Origin: Ischnura elegans | Taxonomy: Eukaryota > Arthropoda > Insecta > Odonata > Coenagrionidae | Assembly (NCBI RefSeq): GCF_921293095.1 | Contig: NC_060258.1 | Coordinates: 62,001-126,000 of the forward strand | Length of the DNA: 64,000 nt | Reading direction: 5' to 3' | Shown: piece by piece, positions 1 through 13,800 of the stretch | Layout: the number at the start of each line of letters is the position of its first letter | Numbering within the stretch: the first letter of the stretch is position 1 | Position numbers and translations under genes: made by a program | The notes under the pieces: model-generated | Told to the model about the DNA's origin: nothing | Database searches by the model: none | Seen by the model: only the letters and a program-made list of their open reading frames with translations

Positions 1-220
1 CGTAGTAATGAGAATTATTTATCTTGATGACTAATTAACACCAATTAATTAGACTACTGAGACCTAACACTGTTTTAAATGAGAAAAAACATGAATAAAT
101 TGAGAGAATGTCTCCTCACAATCAATGCAACAATAAGGCTACTTTCCTATGTACACGCTAGTGTAAGACAACGTTTCGTTTGGTAGCATTAGACTTTTCA
201 GATTCATTGCATGAATAAAA

Positions 221-463
221 TTACTCCGCATGAGTCTGCAAATGACGGACAAGGTCGCTCCTAGAAGGCAAAGACTTTTCACATTCACCGCAGGAATAAG
301 GTTTCTCCTTTGTATGAATCATCATGTGAAGGACAAGGTTACCCTTTTGAGAGAGAGACTTTTCACACTCATTGCATGAATATGGTTTCTCCTTCGTATG
401 AGTCCGAATGTGACGGATAAGGTCAGCCTTTTGAGAGAAAGACTTTTCACATTCACCGCCCGA
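221..463 (-). pseudogene. Three finger units beyond the stop of the left gene
   Basis: The 84-bp finger repeat continues in the same frame after the TAA at 464. The first unit has lost its first Cys codon (GGC for TGC) next to the stop. The next two keep C2H2 spacing. A second in-frame TAA lies at 221-223, after which the unit decays. They would only be translated by stop-codon readthrough, by a different allele or after correction of a sequencing error. Confidence 0.7.
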
Positions 464-1138
464 TTAAGGTTTCTCCTTCGTATGAGTCCGAATGTGATCG
501 ATAAGGTGAGTCTTTCGAGAGAAAGACTTCTCGCATTCACCGCAGGAATAAGGTTTCTCCTTCGTATGAGTCCGAATGTGAAGGACAAGGTGACTCTTTT
601 GAGAGAAAGATTTTTCACATTTAACGCAGGAATAAGGTTTCTCATTCGTATGAGTGCGAATGTGTTTGACAAGGTTACTCTTTTGAGAGAAAGACTTTTC
701 ACATTCACTGCAGGAATAAGGTTTCTCCTTCGTATGAGTCCGAATGTGATAGATAAGGTGACTCTTTTGATAGAAAGACTTTTCACATTCACCGCAGGAA
801 TAAGGTTTATCCTTCGTATGAGTGCGAATGTGTTTGACAAGGTTACTCTTTTGAGAGAAAGACTTTTCACATTCACTGCAGGAATAAGGTTTCTCCTTCG
901 TATGAGTGCGAACGTGATTGACAAGGTGACTCTTTCGAGAGAAAGACTTTTCACATTCACCGCAAGAATAAGGTTTCTCCTTCGTATGAGTCCGAATGTG
1001 TTGGACAAGGTTACTCTTTTTAGAGAAAGACTTCTCACATTCAATGCAGGAATAAGGTTTCTCCTTCGTATGAGTGCGTACGTGACGGACAAGGCAATGC
1101 TTATTAGAAAATGACTGCTCACATTCATTGCAGGAATA
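464..1138 (-). repeat. 84-bp tandem repeat encoding the finger array
   Basis: About eight coding units of 84 bp, plus three more below 464, form the array. Adjacent units differ mostly at codons for DNA-contact positions. The fifth and seventh fingers of the gene have identical contact residues and are separated by one unit, suggesting duplication of a two-finger block. Confidence 0.85.
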
Positions 1139-1884
1139 AGGTTTCTTTGCTGAGTGTGAACTATCTGTGCATGATGTCCCATCTACAGTGAAGCTTTTCC
1201 TCACTTCCCTCACTTTTTTCTTCTCCCTTGTTCCTCCAAAGTTTGCCTTAAATAGCCCATTTCCGTTTTGTCTCATCCCTTTTCTTTTACATATCAGCTT
1301 ATTTAAACTCTTGGAGGAGGTGGGCCGATGAGAACAATTTGTTTCTCCTCCTGAACCAAGAGTTTTGAGGGCCAAATCATTCCCAATTGTCAAATTAGCA
1401 TGAATATCCACATTGCTAGAACCAAAATGAATTTTGAGGTGCTTTATGAGATCATTCTCGGCATTGAATGCATCTCCACAGTCGAAGCAACGATTTGAAT
1501 TGTCATTTGATATGGCACGCTTCCCAGGATTTTTTATCATGCTAGTACTCATCTCTTTGTTTTCTCGCATGACTGCCTCATTGGAAGTCTTTCTACTGTC
1601 AGTGACCCTGAAAAACTTTATGCTGTTTGGATTGTCACAACTACTCGTTTCCCCAGCAAGAGTCATTGTTGCTCTATTTCCTATGATTTTAGACACATGC
1701 TTAGATTTTGAATGAAGCTGTCCATCATCAGGAATTGAGCATGAAGTTATTTTATCAGAAAGATGGGCACCACATTTTTCAATGTCTTTGCCCATCACCT
1801 TCCTTTCTTTCTTTAAATTTGATGCTGTATTTTTTGGTTCAAGGAGAGCAAACGAAGCTGAAGCTCTTTCAGAAGCTGGGAGAT
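464..1884 (-). CDS. Left gene exon 11: C2H2 zinc-finger exon
   Basis: The exon follows the acceptor TTCTAG and completes a split Asp codon. It encodes 472 residues: a basic/polar linker, an isolated finger (RCFDCGDAF...HLKIH), then eight tandem 28-residue fingers with TKEKP linkers and the consensus YSCxECEKSF. Predicted base-contact residues (-1, 2, 3, 6) are N/H/C/R, K/S/N/Q, R/S/H/N, Q/S/N/K, Q/S/H/Y, Q/S/N/K, Q/S/H/L and R/T/H/D. The frame ends at TAA 464-466, exactly at the boundary of a repeat, where other repeats have a Tyr codon. Three further fingers lie beyond the stop. Confidence 0.88.
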
Positions 1885-4800
1885 CTAGAAAAGAAATTCA
1901 CTTTTTAAAATAGGTTGAGTTAGACATGTAATCTATGATTCGTTGACCTAATTTATAAAAACCATTAGACAGATATCAAAGTTGCAACTTCAAACGATCT
2001 TCTGGTTCAATGCCATACACATAACCAATGTTGCAAATGATTTTTTATACCGTTTTCCAAACATTTCTTCACTAATTGAGTGGCACTGCAGCTCAGTAAA
2101 TTAAGTAAGGTATTACATAATACCCTCAAATATCTACTCCAAAAAAAGCCCCAGTGCATAATTTCACGCAAAATGGCAGTAGAGCATCCTTATAGAAAAT
2201 ACACCAAGCAGTTATTTGTAAAATTACATCCAAATTATTCAAACCTCTCATATCCACCCTCAATGTGGGTGATGCCCTGTACATCACTGTACAACCATGA
2301 AAAGTTTGGATGAAACTACAGCCTTGAAATCTTAGCTAACAAAAATATGTAAGCAGGGGCTGGTCACTTACTGTCCTTAATCTCCAGAACCAGAACTTAT
2401 GCACACAAGGCATTGAAATTGAGTTTTGCCTATTTTTAGGTAAATCAGTATTTTTCCAATTTCACTTCTTTCATGAATATGTAATTGACCTAATAAAGCA
2501 CAGTTTACATGAGCACAACAAAGTAAATTGGAAGGGTTATGTATCAAAGCAAAATTTTCCCATTATTTCAAAACTGTACCAAACCTTTTGTCCTCATTTC
2601 AACAAGTTCCACATTAAATTTGTCTATCGATACCACACAATTGACATGGGAGTTGAAATCTCACACCTTTTATTCTTCACAAGTGATTTTTGGTAATTCT
2701 TTTCTATTGACCAATCTTAATGGCAAAATTGTAAGGTAAAGTAGGGGGTGTTCCCATAGGAATACACATGACTCCAAATATTGCTATATTTCACTGAAAC
2801 ACGATGAAATTTTACTAGAAATTGTCGACCTGATTAAATTATCCAGCAGAACTGTGAACATGTACTAAAGAAAGTATAGAAGGATGACAAATTCACATGC
2901 AACATCCTTCACAAGTGGAGTGTCCAAAAAGCTGATCTAAGAATTTAACCAAATTTTGTTATTGTAGTCCATTGTGAGTTGTCCACGAATCAGCCCCCAT
3001 ATGGGGTTACATGTATAACCAATATTTTAAACTACAAATCCAGTAAAACATTTGCAGGTCAAATGTATTAATAAATAAGAGCCACTCTACAAAGGGTGAG
3101 CATTAGTCTGGTGCTTCAAGCGCCCAGTTGTCACCCAGAGTGGTGACGGTGTCGAGCTGCTCATAAAAATAAAAATTTCATCAAATTTATGGAAATATTG
3201 ATGAATAACAGGCTTCTGTAAAATAAAAAGTAAAATGAAAGTAAAAAAATTTCATCACAAAATTTGATTGAATTCTGGGATCACAAAACTTGATTAAATT
3301 CTGAGATCCAGTTTTGGAACATTTGCCTGGTCAGAATTTGTTACAAGTCTTTTCTGCGAAAAGTTATTTTAAAGCACTTAAGAGCACTCACCCACTGCCT
3401 TGGTCATGGAGTCCATGGCCATTGCCTGATTCTGAATCAGTTGTCCATTTTCCGTAGAAGTAGGCTGAAAGTAAGAATAAGAATATGAATGGACAGGGAA
3501 TTGCAACTAACTTAGCTGGTGATTAAATACAAATAATTCTTTGACCATATAAACTCGCATACAAGCTTATATTTTCCATGTTAACAAGAAGTAAATCAAT
3601 ATTTATGATAAAATCCATATTCGCTATGGATTGACAGTAAATGTACAGGAATCTGATTTTCCATCTTTTCAAAATGAAAAAAAATCATAAACAGCACTGG
3701 ATACATAAGCCAATTGAGTCTGTGGTCTACACCCATTGCATTCCATTGTACGCCTTCCTTATCGACTTCCATGCTAAAATTAGTATTTATTTATTGATAC
3801 ATGTTTGATAAATTAATTATTAATTTCTGTATCAAACATGTATCAATAAATATTATGACATTAATTAATAATTGTGATCACCATGTGAGAGTGTACCATA
3901 TGCAAGAGTAGGTATCTTGACCCTGGCTTGTTTTCCTTCCTTCTGCTCTGTGCTGATCCAAAGTGAGCAAGGTGTTTCTACTCTCACTATAAGGCCAACT
4001 GTGCCATGAATTCAGAACACTCACTCACTTAGTGAGCAAATGTGAGCAGCTAGTGCAGTTTATTGCACCCGTTTTGCTGATTAAAATGAGTGATTCATTT
4101 CGAATAATTCATGAATTCACAACACACTCTTCTGAACTTGTTCCCTGTTAATGAAGTCAGGGAAAAGTTGTTTGTTTCTCCTAAGTGCGGTTGGGAATGT
4201 TCCACAAAGGGAGGGATTGCATCACAGCAAAACTGTGCTAGACAAGGAAAGAGTGTTGACTCACCAAGTCATCGATTGCCAATGGGTCTATGGCATCCCT
4301 TTCAATTCCATCGGGAGCTGTACCATGAAGCACTTCATTCTCTTCCTTTAGGGGGTCTATGTTCTCCTCTTTTACATGAAACTAGAAGAGAATGCTGTGT
4401 GTCACTCCACAAAATACAAATAATAATAATACAAATAATTTTTCCTGCTCGTGAGGAAGATCTTTCAGCTCAGAAGATCACAGAGGTAATTGATAAGTAC
4501 TCCCAGCAACTGGCCGTCTACTCTAAATGGCTTAGGAGATACAAAAAATGTACAGAGGGGAAACGCCAAAATAATCTCTTCCAAAAAAACAAAAAGCAAT
4601 TCTATAGAAATTTAATGAATGCAAAAAGTAAAACGCAAACCGAATATCCCCCATGGCACAATTAACAGAATATTGGTCTAATTTATGGGAAAATACAGTG
4701 ACACACGACAACAATACCGAGAAACTCAGTGAAGAATGAAACAGACTCACTGGTGTAAAAGATATGCCATCAGTCAGAATAACAAAAAACGACCTTCAGG

Positions 4801-7800
4801 AGGCTATTAACAAAACACTAAACTGGAAATCACCTGGCCAAGACAAACTTCAGAACTTCTCAATTAAAAAAATTCACTGCTTTGCATGCCACTATAGCAA
4901 GAATATTTTGCCATATATTACAGAAACCAATAGATACTCCTGAGTTTTTGGTTAGAGGATGCACTTTTCTTCTTCCCAAAAACGATGCAAATACAGATCC
5001 TGCAAACTACCGACCAATAACCTGCCTACCAACCATGTACAAACTACTTACTTCAACACTCACCAATAAAATCCAAACTCACCTTGATGGGCAAAAAATA
5101 ATGACAGAAGAGCAAAAAGGCTGCTACAAATATTCAAAAGGATGCAAAGACCAATTAATAATAGACTCCATACTAACGCAACAGGCCCTGAAGAAACAGC
5201 GAAACTTCAGCGTAACTTATATAGACTATAAAAAAGCTTTTGACTCGACACCTCACTCTTACCTACTGGAGATTCTTAAAATATAAAAATATTCCCCAAA
5301 TGTATTAGCCTTCTTTGAACTGATTATGCAAAAATGGTCAACAACAATAAAATTGAACACAATAAATGGAACGCAGCAGTCTAGAACAATATACTTCCGC
5401 AAAGGGATATTCCAAGGAGACTCCCTCAGTGCTCTATGGTTTTGTATTTGTCTAACCCTCTGAGTAAAACACTGAACTATACAGACTATGGGTACAAGAC
5501 AACTACAAGCCCGAAAAACAACTATACCCTAAACCATCTGTTATACATGGATGACTTGAAACTATATGTGAACTCGCCCATACAGTTACAAAAACTGCTA
5601 ACCATAACTAACAATTTCACTAAAGGCGTAAGAATGGAATTTGGTATAGACTTATGCAAATCCATTCATCTAAAGAGGGGAAAACTAACAGCCACAGATG
5701 GTTATACCCTCGATGAAAATACTTTAATAGAAACCCTTAAGGAAACCGAAAATTACCGACACCTAGGCATTGCCCAACTAATGGGCATACCCCATAAACA
5801 GTTAAAAGCTAACATAAAGAAAGGACTTAGCAGAAGAATAGAAAATATCCTGAAAACGGAACTTAACCGGCGGAATAAGGTAAAAGCCATCAATACTTTT
5901 GCAATATCAATCCTTCTCTATACCTTTGGAATTATCAAATGGTCCTCGACCGATCTTAATGAAATAAACAGAATTGTGAGAACCCTTCTTACAAAACACC
6001 GTTTGCACCACCCAAAGAGCTCCACAGAAAGAGTAATACTTCCCATACATGAAGGAGGACCTGGTATTCTTGATTCTGTACAGCTTCACTATAAGCAAAT
6101 TTCTGATCTAAGATAATACTTCTATGGCAAAGGAGTCAAATCAAGCTTTTTGATATAGTATGTAAAACAGACACTCACTACACACCACTACATCTAAGCA
6201 ACCATGAACTAGACATCCCGATTCAAACTAAAGAACAACTAATCGATCAATGGAAAAGTAAAGAGCTTCATGGGCACCATTCTCATCAGTTGAACATGCC
6301 ATACATAGATAAAGAGGCTTCGAATGTATGGTTGAAACAAGGGAATATATATGGGGAAACAATCGGATTTATGAGGACCATTCAAGATCGCATAATATTG
6401 ACGAGGAACTACAGAGAGTTCATATTAAAAGAAAACGTAACCAGCAATCAGTGCAGAAGATGCAAGAACCAATCTGAGACAATAGAGCACATTATGGGAA
6501 GTTGCACGGCCCTAGCAGCAAATGAATATAATAGTAGACATGACAATGTAGCCAAAACCATGCACCAAGAACTGGCATGAAAATATAGAATCCTGGACAC
6601 CAATGAACCATACTAAAAATACCATCCACCTGATGTTATGAAAAACGAAGAGTGCAAATTATACTGGAATGCAGAAATAAAAACTGACCGAGCAATTAAA
6701 AACAATAGACCAGACATAGTTACAATAGACAAAATAAAACGGCAAACCACCCTCATAGACGTGACAATTCCCTTAAACCATAATGTACAGAAAACACAAT
6801 CCACCAAAATTAACAAATATGCAGAACTTGCAGCAGAGATCAAAGCCTTGTGGAAGATGCAGTCAGTAGATATATGCCCAATAGTGATAACAACAACAGG
6901 AATCACACCGTGCGAAGTTCTACACCAGCTAAAAAAGCTAAACTTGGAGAAAACTCTACCAAAAATGCAAATATCCGTCATCCTGGACACCTGTCATATT
7001 GTCCGATGGTTCCTTTCAATAGAATAATAACGGAAGTAATAACAAAACACAGTTGAACTTTACTTGGTCCGTTCACTGTGAACAATCCTTGAAGGATAGC
7101 AAGAGGGAAAAAGGAAAATAATAATAATGATAAAAGTAAAACCTCCTCTTTTATCGCAGAATACTCATCCTGATCAAATGCAACTATGCCTGAGATTTTC
7201 GTGACCAACTTCAATGAAATTTCTAACATGATAGCTCCTTTCTGTTCAACTGAGGAATGGATTTGTAACATAACTAAACTGCGCTAAACAAGGAAAGAGT
7301 GTTCACTTACCAAGTCATCCATTGCCAATGGGTCTATGGCATCACTTTCAATTCCATCTGGAGTTGTTCCATGCAGCATTTGATTATTCTCTTCTCTTTG
7401 AGATTCTTTATTCTCCAGTAGTACATGACACTGGAAAAGAATGCAGCACAACACTCAATAAAGTCCTAATATTAATAACATATTTTTGATAATATTTGAT
7501 GTAGTAGAAGTATGTATGTCCTCAACAGACTCCTAAAATCAAAAAATTTATCCATCAGTACCAAACTTTAAATGCATGAAACCACAATAAGACCAATTCT
7601 TCTATATAGAGCTGAATCAAGGATCATCGACCAAAGAACAGAAAGTTTATTATGTACCTTTTAAAATGAAGTTTTTAGAGCAGATTTTTTGGGCCCATAA
7701 AATGAAATCTGGAAAATAAAACAAAAGGGAACTCAGGCAACATTTCAACTAGCCAAACATAGTTGCTGAAACTTAAGAACCGCAGATTGCGATGGGCAGG

Positions 7801-10800
7801 GCAATGCTAAGATAGATAGAGGCTTTAGCAAAAAAGACTGGGAAGAAAACCCTGATGGAAGACAACCTCCAGGAAGACCCAAAAAAAGATGGAAGGATGA
7901 GGTGATGATTGATATGGAGAACGGGAATCACTGAGGAGGAGGCAGAAGATAGAAGAAATTGGAGGCAGACAATTGGTGAGGCTAAATACCATTTTGGGTA
8001 TCAATGGCTATGGGAGAAAGTAAGTAGTAGTACACCCAATAATTGTCACCAACCCTGGGGTTTAACCCTTTTGCGCCGAATGCCTCACCTGTGTGGCGAG
8101 GATTTTCTTCCATAAGCAACGAATGCCACACCAGTGCGTCCTGAATGTTCTTACCCTAACCATCGAATGCCGCGCCTGTGCGGCACAGGTCAAAAAAAGT
8201 GACCCTGGCGGACACAATAGACCCACGGACGCGGTCGCCCCTCACGATCCGCCTTAGCGCGAGCCCAGTCCCATCTTTGGCCGCTCAGGTCGACCCTCTC
8301 CTATCCTCTCCATGCGGTCAACTACTGTTATTTCCATTGTGTTTTCAAAAAATATTTGTTGCTTACTTTTGAAATTCAATGCTAGAAATATATTCATCTT
8401 TTTTTGCTGACCACATGGAAATTTCAAACAAAATTCTATTGTTAATATCAACGGAGTTATAGACCAACTAGTAAATATACTAAATCCGTCTATATCAACG
8501 TTAGAACTTCGTTTAAAATTTCTGCACGCTCAGTAAAAAAACACAAAATTCATTTTGAATGTAAAAAATCGATGCGAACAATAAGTATTTGCATATATTT
8601 TGCATTAACATTTTAGCCAGTTGACCGCGAACTCGTGCTAGGAAGGGGCTTTTAATCCTTCTAGGGTCTGGGACAGAGGCCGAGGAAAGGGATCGGCGCC
8701 CTCTGAGTTGGGTCCAAAAATGGTTAGGAAGGGAACCTCTGCCTTCAGTTGACGCGAAAACGCTTCGTACAAGGGAGTAAAGAAAACTTTCAACAGGCTT
8801 GTATTGAGGAAGAATTTCCCTGAACCAAGGTCCGGCGCGAAAGGGTTAATGTTCGAACCCCACCTTTTGTATCTAAAAAAAATGCAAGACACCCAAGTTT
8901 CAGAGCATCTATCGTCTTTTAAAATGACGCAATTAATTTCAATGCAACAAACAGCATATGAAAGAATTTATTTCTACATTGGATCATTTATGTCAAAAAA
9001 AATTCTCCCCATAATACTTACTGTACTTATTTTTTCTAAATATGTACCCACCATTTTTTGAGTGTAAAATCAAGTAGCCCAAATTAGCGCTCTACATATT
9101 CCTATATTTTTTCATTCCAATAACTAGGAATTTTGATGTAAGAAATCCAGATCTATTATGAACTGATTTTAAAATAAAACTTGCTTATATCACGAAAATT
9201 AACAGATTTATTTTGAACAATGCAACTAACATCTCTGTTAACTTTGAAAATTTATCGCTACTGTTGTTTGCTGTGGAATGTCAGCAATGTAAGTGTGAAG
9301 ATCATACACATTAATTGGCAGCAGCATATTCAATACTGTTTGATTATTATTCTTTTTTTGCACTTTGGTTGTCGGTTTTGCTCTGCCTAGTGAGGAAGAC
9401 CAAAACAAAACAACAGGAAAGAGAGTCTCTCAAAGCTGTGCAAAGTTGCTATATCGATGCATTGTACCCTGGTAGTATATGAATTGCCCACTTGCTGCAT
9501 CAGCCGAGGCGGTGGCAACTATGCACCTATTTTCTCCTCCCTCTACCACGATGGAGCTACCAGTACATGCGTAGAAACATTTAGATAAATATTAAGCGAC
9601 GTTGACTTTACCAGCAATATTCAACACAAGTGTTATCAATACTAGTATTAAAATCATTGTACAGCATACATCAGTACCAATCTATTTTCAATTTATCCAT
9701 TAGTTTCGATGTTAGCAAAGATTTTCATTGTTTACAACAAATCTATCAATTTTTGTCGTATAAACAATTTTTTTCCTGCAAATTTTCAACAAAAGATATG
9801 GCTTTCCTCTACCAAAATACCACGTAACTGGATAGAAAACTGTGAGAATACCAGGTGCTCAAAGTTGGGCAACTTGATTTTACACACAAAAAAACATGCA
9901 TTATTTTTAGGAAAAATTAAGTATAGGAAAAACCATGGGGTGGATTTTTTTAAGTAAATTATTTGAGATAGAAATAAATTCTCTTTCGTCATTTTTTTGC
10001 ATTTAAATTGACTACCTCATTTAGACCATACAGCCCCTCAAACTCAGGTATCTTGCTTTTTTTTACAAACAGTATGTAGGTTCCTGTGTACGAATACATT
10101 TGCAAGTGCACCAACAGCACCATCACCACTTCTTGCTGCTAGAATTACATAGCTGATGAATAAAGACAAATATAAATTTTTAATGATTTTCTCAAAATAA
10201 AGGTTTTCTGGCTGACATAATCCATCATGATGGGAGCTAGCCAGTTCATATTGCATTTTGTTCCTGTGGTAGACTATGAGCTTATCAAACAATACCTCAT
10301 GTCTTGAAAAATATGCAGGCATGTCAGATTCTAATTTTTGATGTGGTGGCACACATGTATAGTGAAGCAGTAAACTCCTTTGTTCCATTTCATGCGTGCA
10401 TGCTTTCAGTTACCTTTAGAGTTCACCAGTAAGAGAGGATTTTCAGGAGCAGTTTCAACTGCTGGATCCTTCATTGGCATTCGGTTGCTACTAGAAAGGC
10501 TTTATTCCATTACAATCAAGTATATTTGCAACCCCCTCCAAAGATGCTTTTGTCACCCAATGGTGGATAGACACTCCTAGAAAAGGAGTTCTCTTTTGGT
10601 CTACGGTCGGCAATTTTACTTTCCATGTACCCTGCAATCTTAAATCTTTACATATCTGTGGAGTTCTCCGTCCTTACCTAAAAAAATTCCCCTTCCATCA
10701 TCATTTTCAAATTTCCAATATGCCTAAATATCCATTTTATTATTATTTATCATGTCTTTACAAATAATCTAGAAAAAATGTGTCTAAAGGCCTGTTTACA

Positions 10801-13800
10801 CGGTACATTAACATGTATGGGTTAATGTCTAAATGTATGAACGCGAGAATGAACGCCAAAATGCACCATGTAACCACCCAACTTGTGCAAATGCATGCAC
10901 AGAAAATAGAACCTGTTCTAATTTGGTTCATGCATTCATACATGTTCCGTTCCAGTCCACAAAAATCATTCACGCAAACGTACATTAACTCGTATGTGTT
11001 AATGTATCGTGTAAACAGGCCTTAATTTTTCTCCATTACCCAATTTTTATTGTACTACAGCCATACTCTTATTTTTATTGTTTGAGCAGAAATGGATGAT
11101 TGCATCTGTTTTTGAAAAACCAAGAGCATAAAGAAACTTCGTGCCTTCATTCAAATCTGCCAAGCGTTAAATGGTCTGCCAATAGGGCACCTAACCAATC
11201 CTCAGTAATGATACACCATTTGCCATGTAATTCACAATTTTTACATTTTATACGGTTCTTCAAGCCAAAAATAATGATATTAGGCCATGAATGAAAACAT
11301 TTGCATTAAAATGATTATATAACTACACATAACCACTAAATAGAGTTTCATAGTGCTTAATTTATAAAGGGAGGAGCTTAATTTCTCTTCTCGACCTTGT
11401 TGGAGAATAACTCTCTTGATGCATATGATTGGCACATGTTTCAACAGGAGTGGTTGCCAGCTTCCCCTGTTCTACTATTATCTTATAGCGGTCCTCCTCT
11501 CTAAGATGGAGAATGAGGTATGGATGATAGGTAACAGTATTTTCAGTACTATTGGCAAAAGGACAACATGAAAGGGACATACCATTGTGTAAGCAACATT
11601 CCATTGTGCACAAGCTTCACTGATGTCGTCATGTTGTTACAAATTTTGAGCAGTTGATGGACAGAATTTCAACAAATCTAACATGAAATTGTCTTCTACT
11701 GTGAAGCTAAATACAACTTTAACATTTAATTAACCTAAAGCTATTTTTTCCTTCCTATAAGCAAATCAGGACATGCTCATGAAAACATTTGCGTCATCAA
11801 GTTTTAGTTCCTATTACAAATGAAATACACATGAATTTCAATGAGAAGAAACTCCCTTGGACTGCTGCAAATTAAACCATTGCTGGCAGACAGTGCAGAT
11901 CACAATGCTGATTGCCAGGGCAGTTTATCAAAGCTCATGGTACTAGGTGTTAGGCCCCCGTTGTTTATCAAGGATGGAAACACGCGGGAGAAAAGACATT
12001 AATGAACCTGCAACCGGTTGAGAGCCTCACAAAACATACTTTTCTTCTTAAAACAAAATCAACGTCTCCCACAAAAAATTCTTTCCATCCAACATTTGTA
12101 ACTGTAACAGACACTCCCACTGAACACTGCAGATATCATCCCAAAAGGTGCCATGGTAAGTGAAAGATGCATTTCAAACAGTATAATTTAAATTCTGTGC
12201 ACCATAGGATGAATTTAATGTGACTATTTCACAGCCATCGACATCAATTAACCTTTATCATCCTTGCAGTCCCAAAGGGGACCACCTATGGTTTCCTTTA
12301 TGACCCTCCTGTCCAGGGAAGGATCCAGGATTTTGCTCTGGGGGGGGCACAAGAATAGCTAGTACTAGAAAAAGGATGCAATGATAATGGGACCGTATTA
12401 AAAATCTTGCTTATTTTTAAGGGTCTGGGGAGGGGGCCCCCATTCCCCCCCCTAGATCCACCTATGCTCCAGTCCCTTTCGGGATCAATGAGACACACTT
12501 AATTTAAAATCAGCTTATAATGAGTTTCATCACTCGAGAGTTAACTGGAGAGCCACTTATATTTTAAACCAAGGCCATTTAACATTGGCCGTTTTGTGCA
12601 ACTTAAATTGAATTATGAGTAAATGGATAAGCATTTTACCTTCTATCATACAACTTATGACGCAAATGTTAAAGAAGACTCCACATAGAAATGCATTTAC
12701 GTATGCCAAGCAAACCTGTTTTCATCATACAAAGGATATATGTTGATATAACAAAAGCTAAAATAATAAATCTTCCAACACAGGTTTTACCATACATGAG
12801 AATAAAACTTACCAACATATTGGCTGTGGGCAGTTGGATGTCTTGCACAGGAATGAATATTTCATTTCGTTGGACTGAGCATGCTTTCTCTAAAGTGCTT
12901 ACAATCGCATCAGGAACGCAGTCCTTAGTTTCAGTAGAAGACCTCAAATTGTCATGAACTGCCCCCTCTCCTCCAATACTCTGCAAAGAGATTAACACTG
13001 ATACAGAAACTCACCTACTTCAAAAATCAACAATTAAGGAATGCTGATAATCTCGAGGAAACAGGATTTTTGTAATTTTATCAATGCAATTAAATAAAAA
13101 TTGAAACCTGTCTGTAAATCAATCACCCATAAACTACATGGCTGTTAGAATCAACATTGGGCAAGGAGATTCTTGGTGAAACTCAGGTCATACTATTATG
13201 GCTTTATTATAGCACCACATGGGCCATGAGAAGGCCTTCAAATCGTGTCATTCACACCAAACTCATGTTACCCCTAGAATATCTAGGTCATGCAAAGTAT
13301 CTTAACTACATTCTTTTAAAGTTGCAAGCTAGTACATAAAATAGAAATTTAGGGTGACGATTTTCACAGGTAAATTACATTTATGTGCACATTCATTCAA
13401 GTGTAATTTCATGGGTTCATTTATTTGGACAATAACTAGTAAGGTGAGGTGGTGTAAGTGCAACCTCACTCAAGAAGATCGTATTTCCGTTCTCGAGGCA
13501 CGTGGCGGTCATACAACATATTCTATATATTTTAAGGGAACCAGAGCCGACTACTTTGAAATATTTACCCCTCAAATTCTTGTTCCACACTCTTACAAAA
13601 TCTACCCTTCAGTTCATCTCGTAGTTGATGTTGGTTGTGAGGACAGGTAACACCACAGTTCCTTCAGCATCTGCGTATCAGAGGTGCTAGGTAAGAACTA
13701 TATCTTGTTTTCTATTCTTCATGGATTAGTTTTCTTGGTTACTTTAAATTTTAGAACTCGGATCATTAAATTTAGTTTAGATGGGGGGGTCGCACATTTC

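Larger units (their letters stand above)
1..3790. repeat. Left arm of inverted duplication, block 1
   Basis: This block pairs in reverse complement with about 60430-64000. It covers the zinc-finger exon, the intron at 1885-3391, exon 10 and flanking intron to about 3790. The coordinate sum is about 64850 near 2300 and drops near 3430 because the right arm holds an extra 668-bp MITE. Apart from the exons, the introns here hold no other feature I can name. Confidence 0.85.
10600..13640. repeat. Left arm of inverted duplication, block 2
   Basis: This block pairs with 52830-56790. It includes exon 7 and its partner at 53435. Left-specific differences are the MITE at 10787; right-specific ones include the solo LTR at 54744. 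Between 11024 and 12300 I see intron only. Confidence 0.8.

Noticed and set aside
398-1114. Plus-strand ORF of 238 codons across the finger array
   Set aside because: It is the antisense reading of the 84-bp finger repeat; its own repeated [15 protein letters not shown] pattern only mirrors the finger units.
464-1138. CRISPR-like direct repeats
   Set aside because: The regular spacing comes from coding 84-bp zinc-finger units in an intron-containing eukaryotic gene.
322-1182. Second minus-strand ORF of 286 codons in the finger array
   Set aside because: It is another frame of the same repeat, without zinc ligands; the C2H2 frame ending at 464 is the coding one.
10044-10388. 114-codon minus-strand ORF as a gene or exon
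   Set aside because: It has no recognisable motif, no partner in the right arm and no fitting splice sites.
12669-12998. 109-codon ORF as a stand-alone gene
   Set aside because: Only the part between the acceptor and donor (12813-12980) is coding; the rest is intron read-through.
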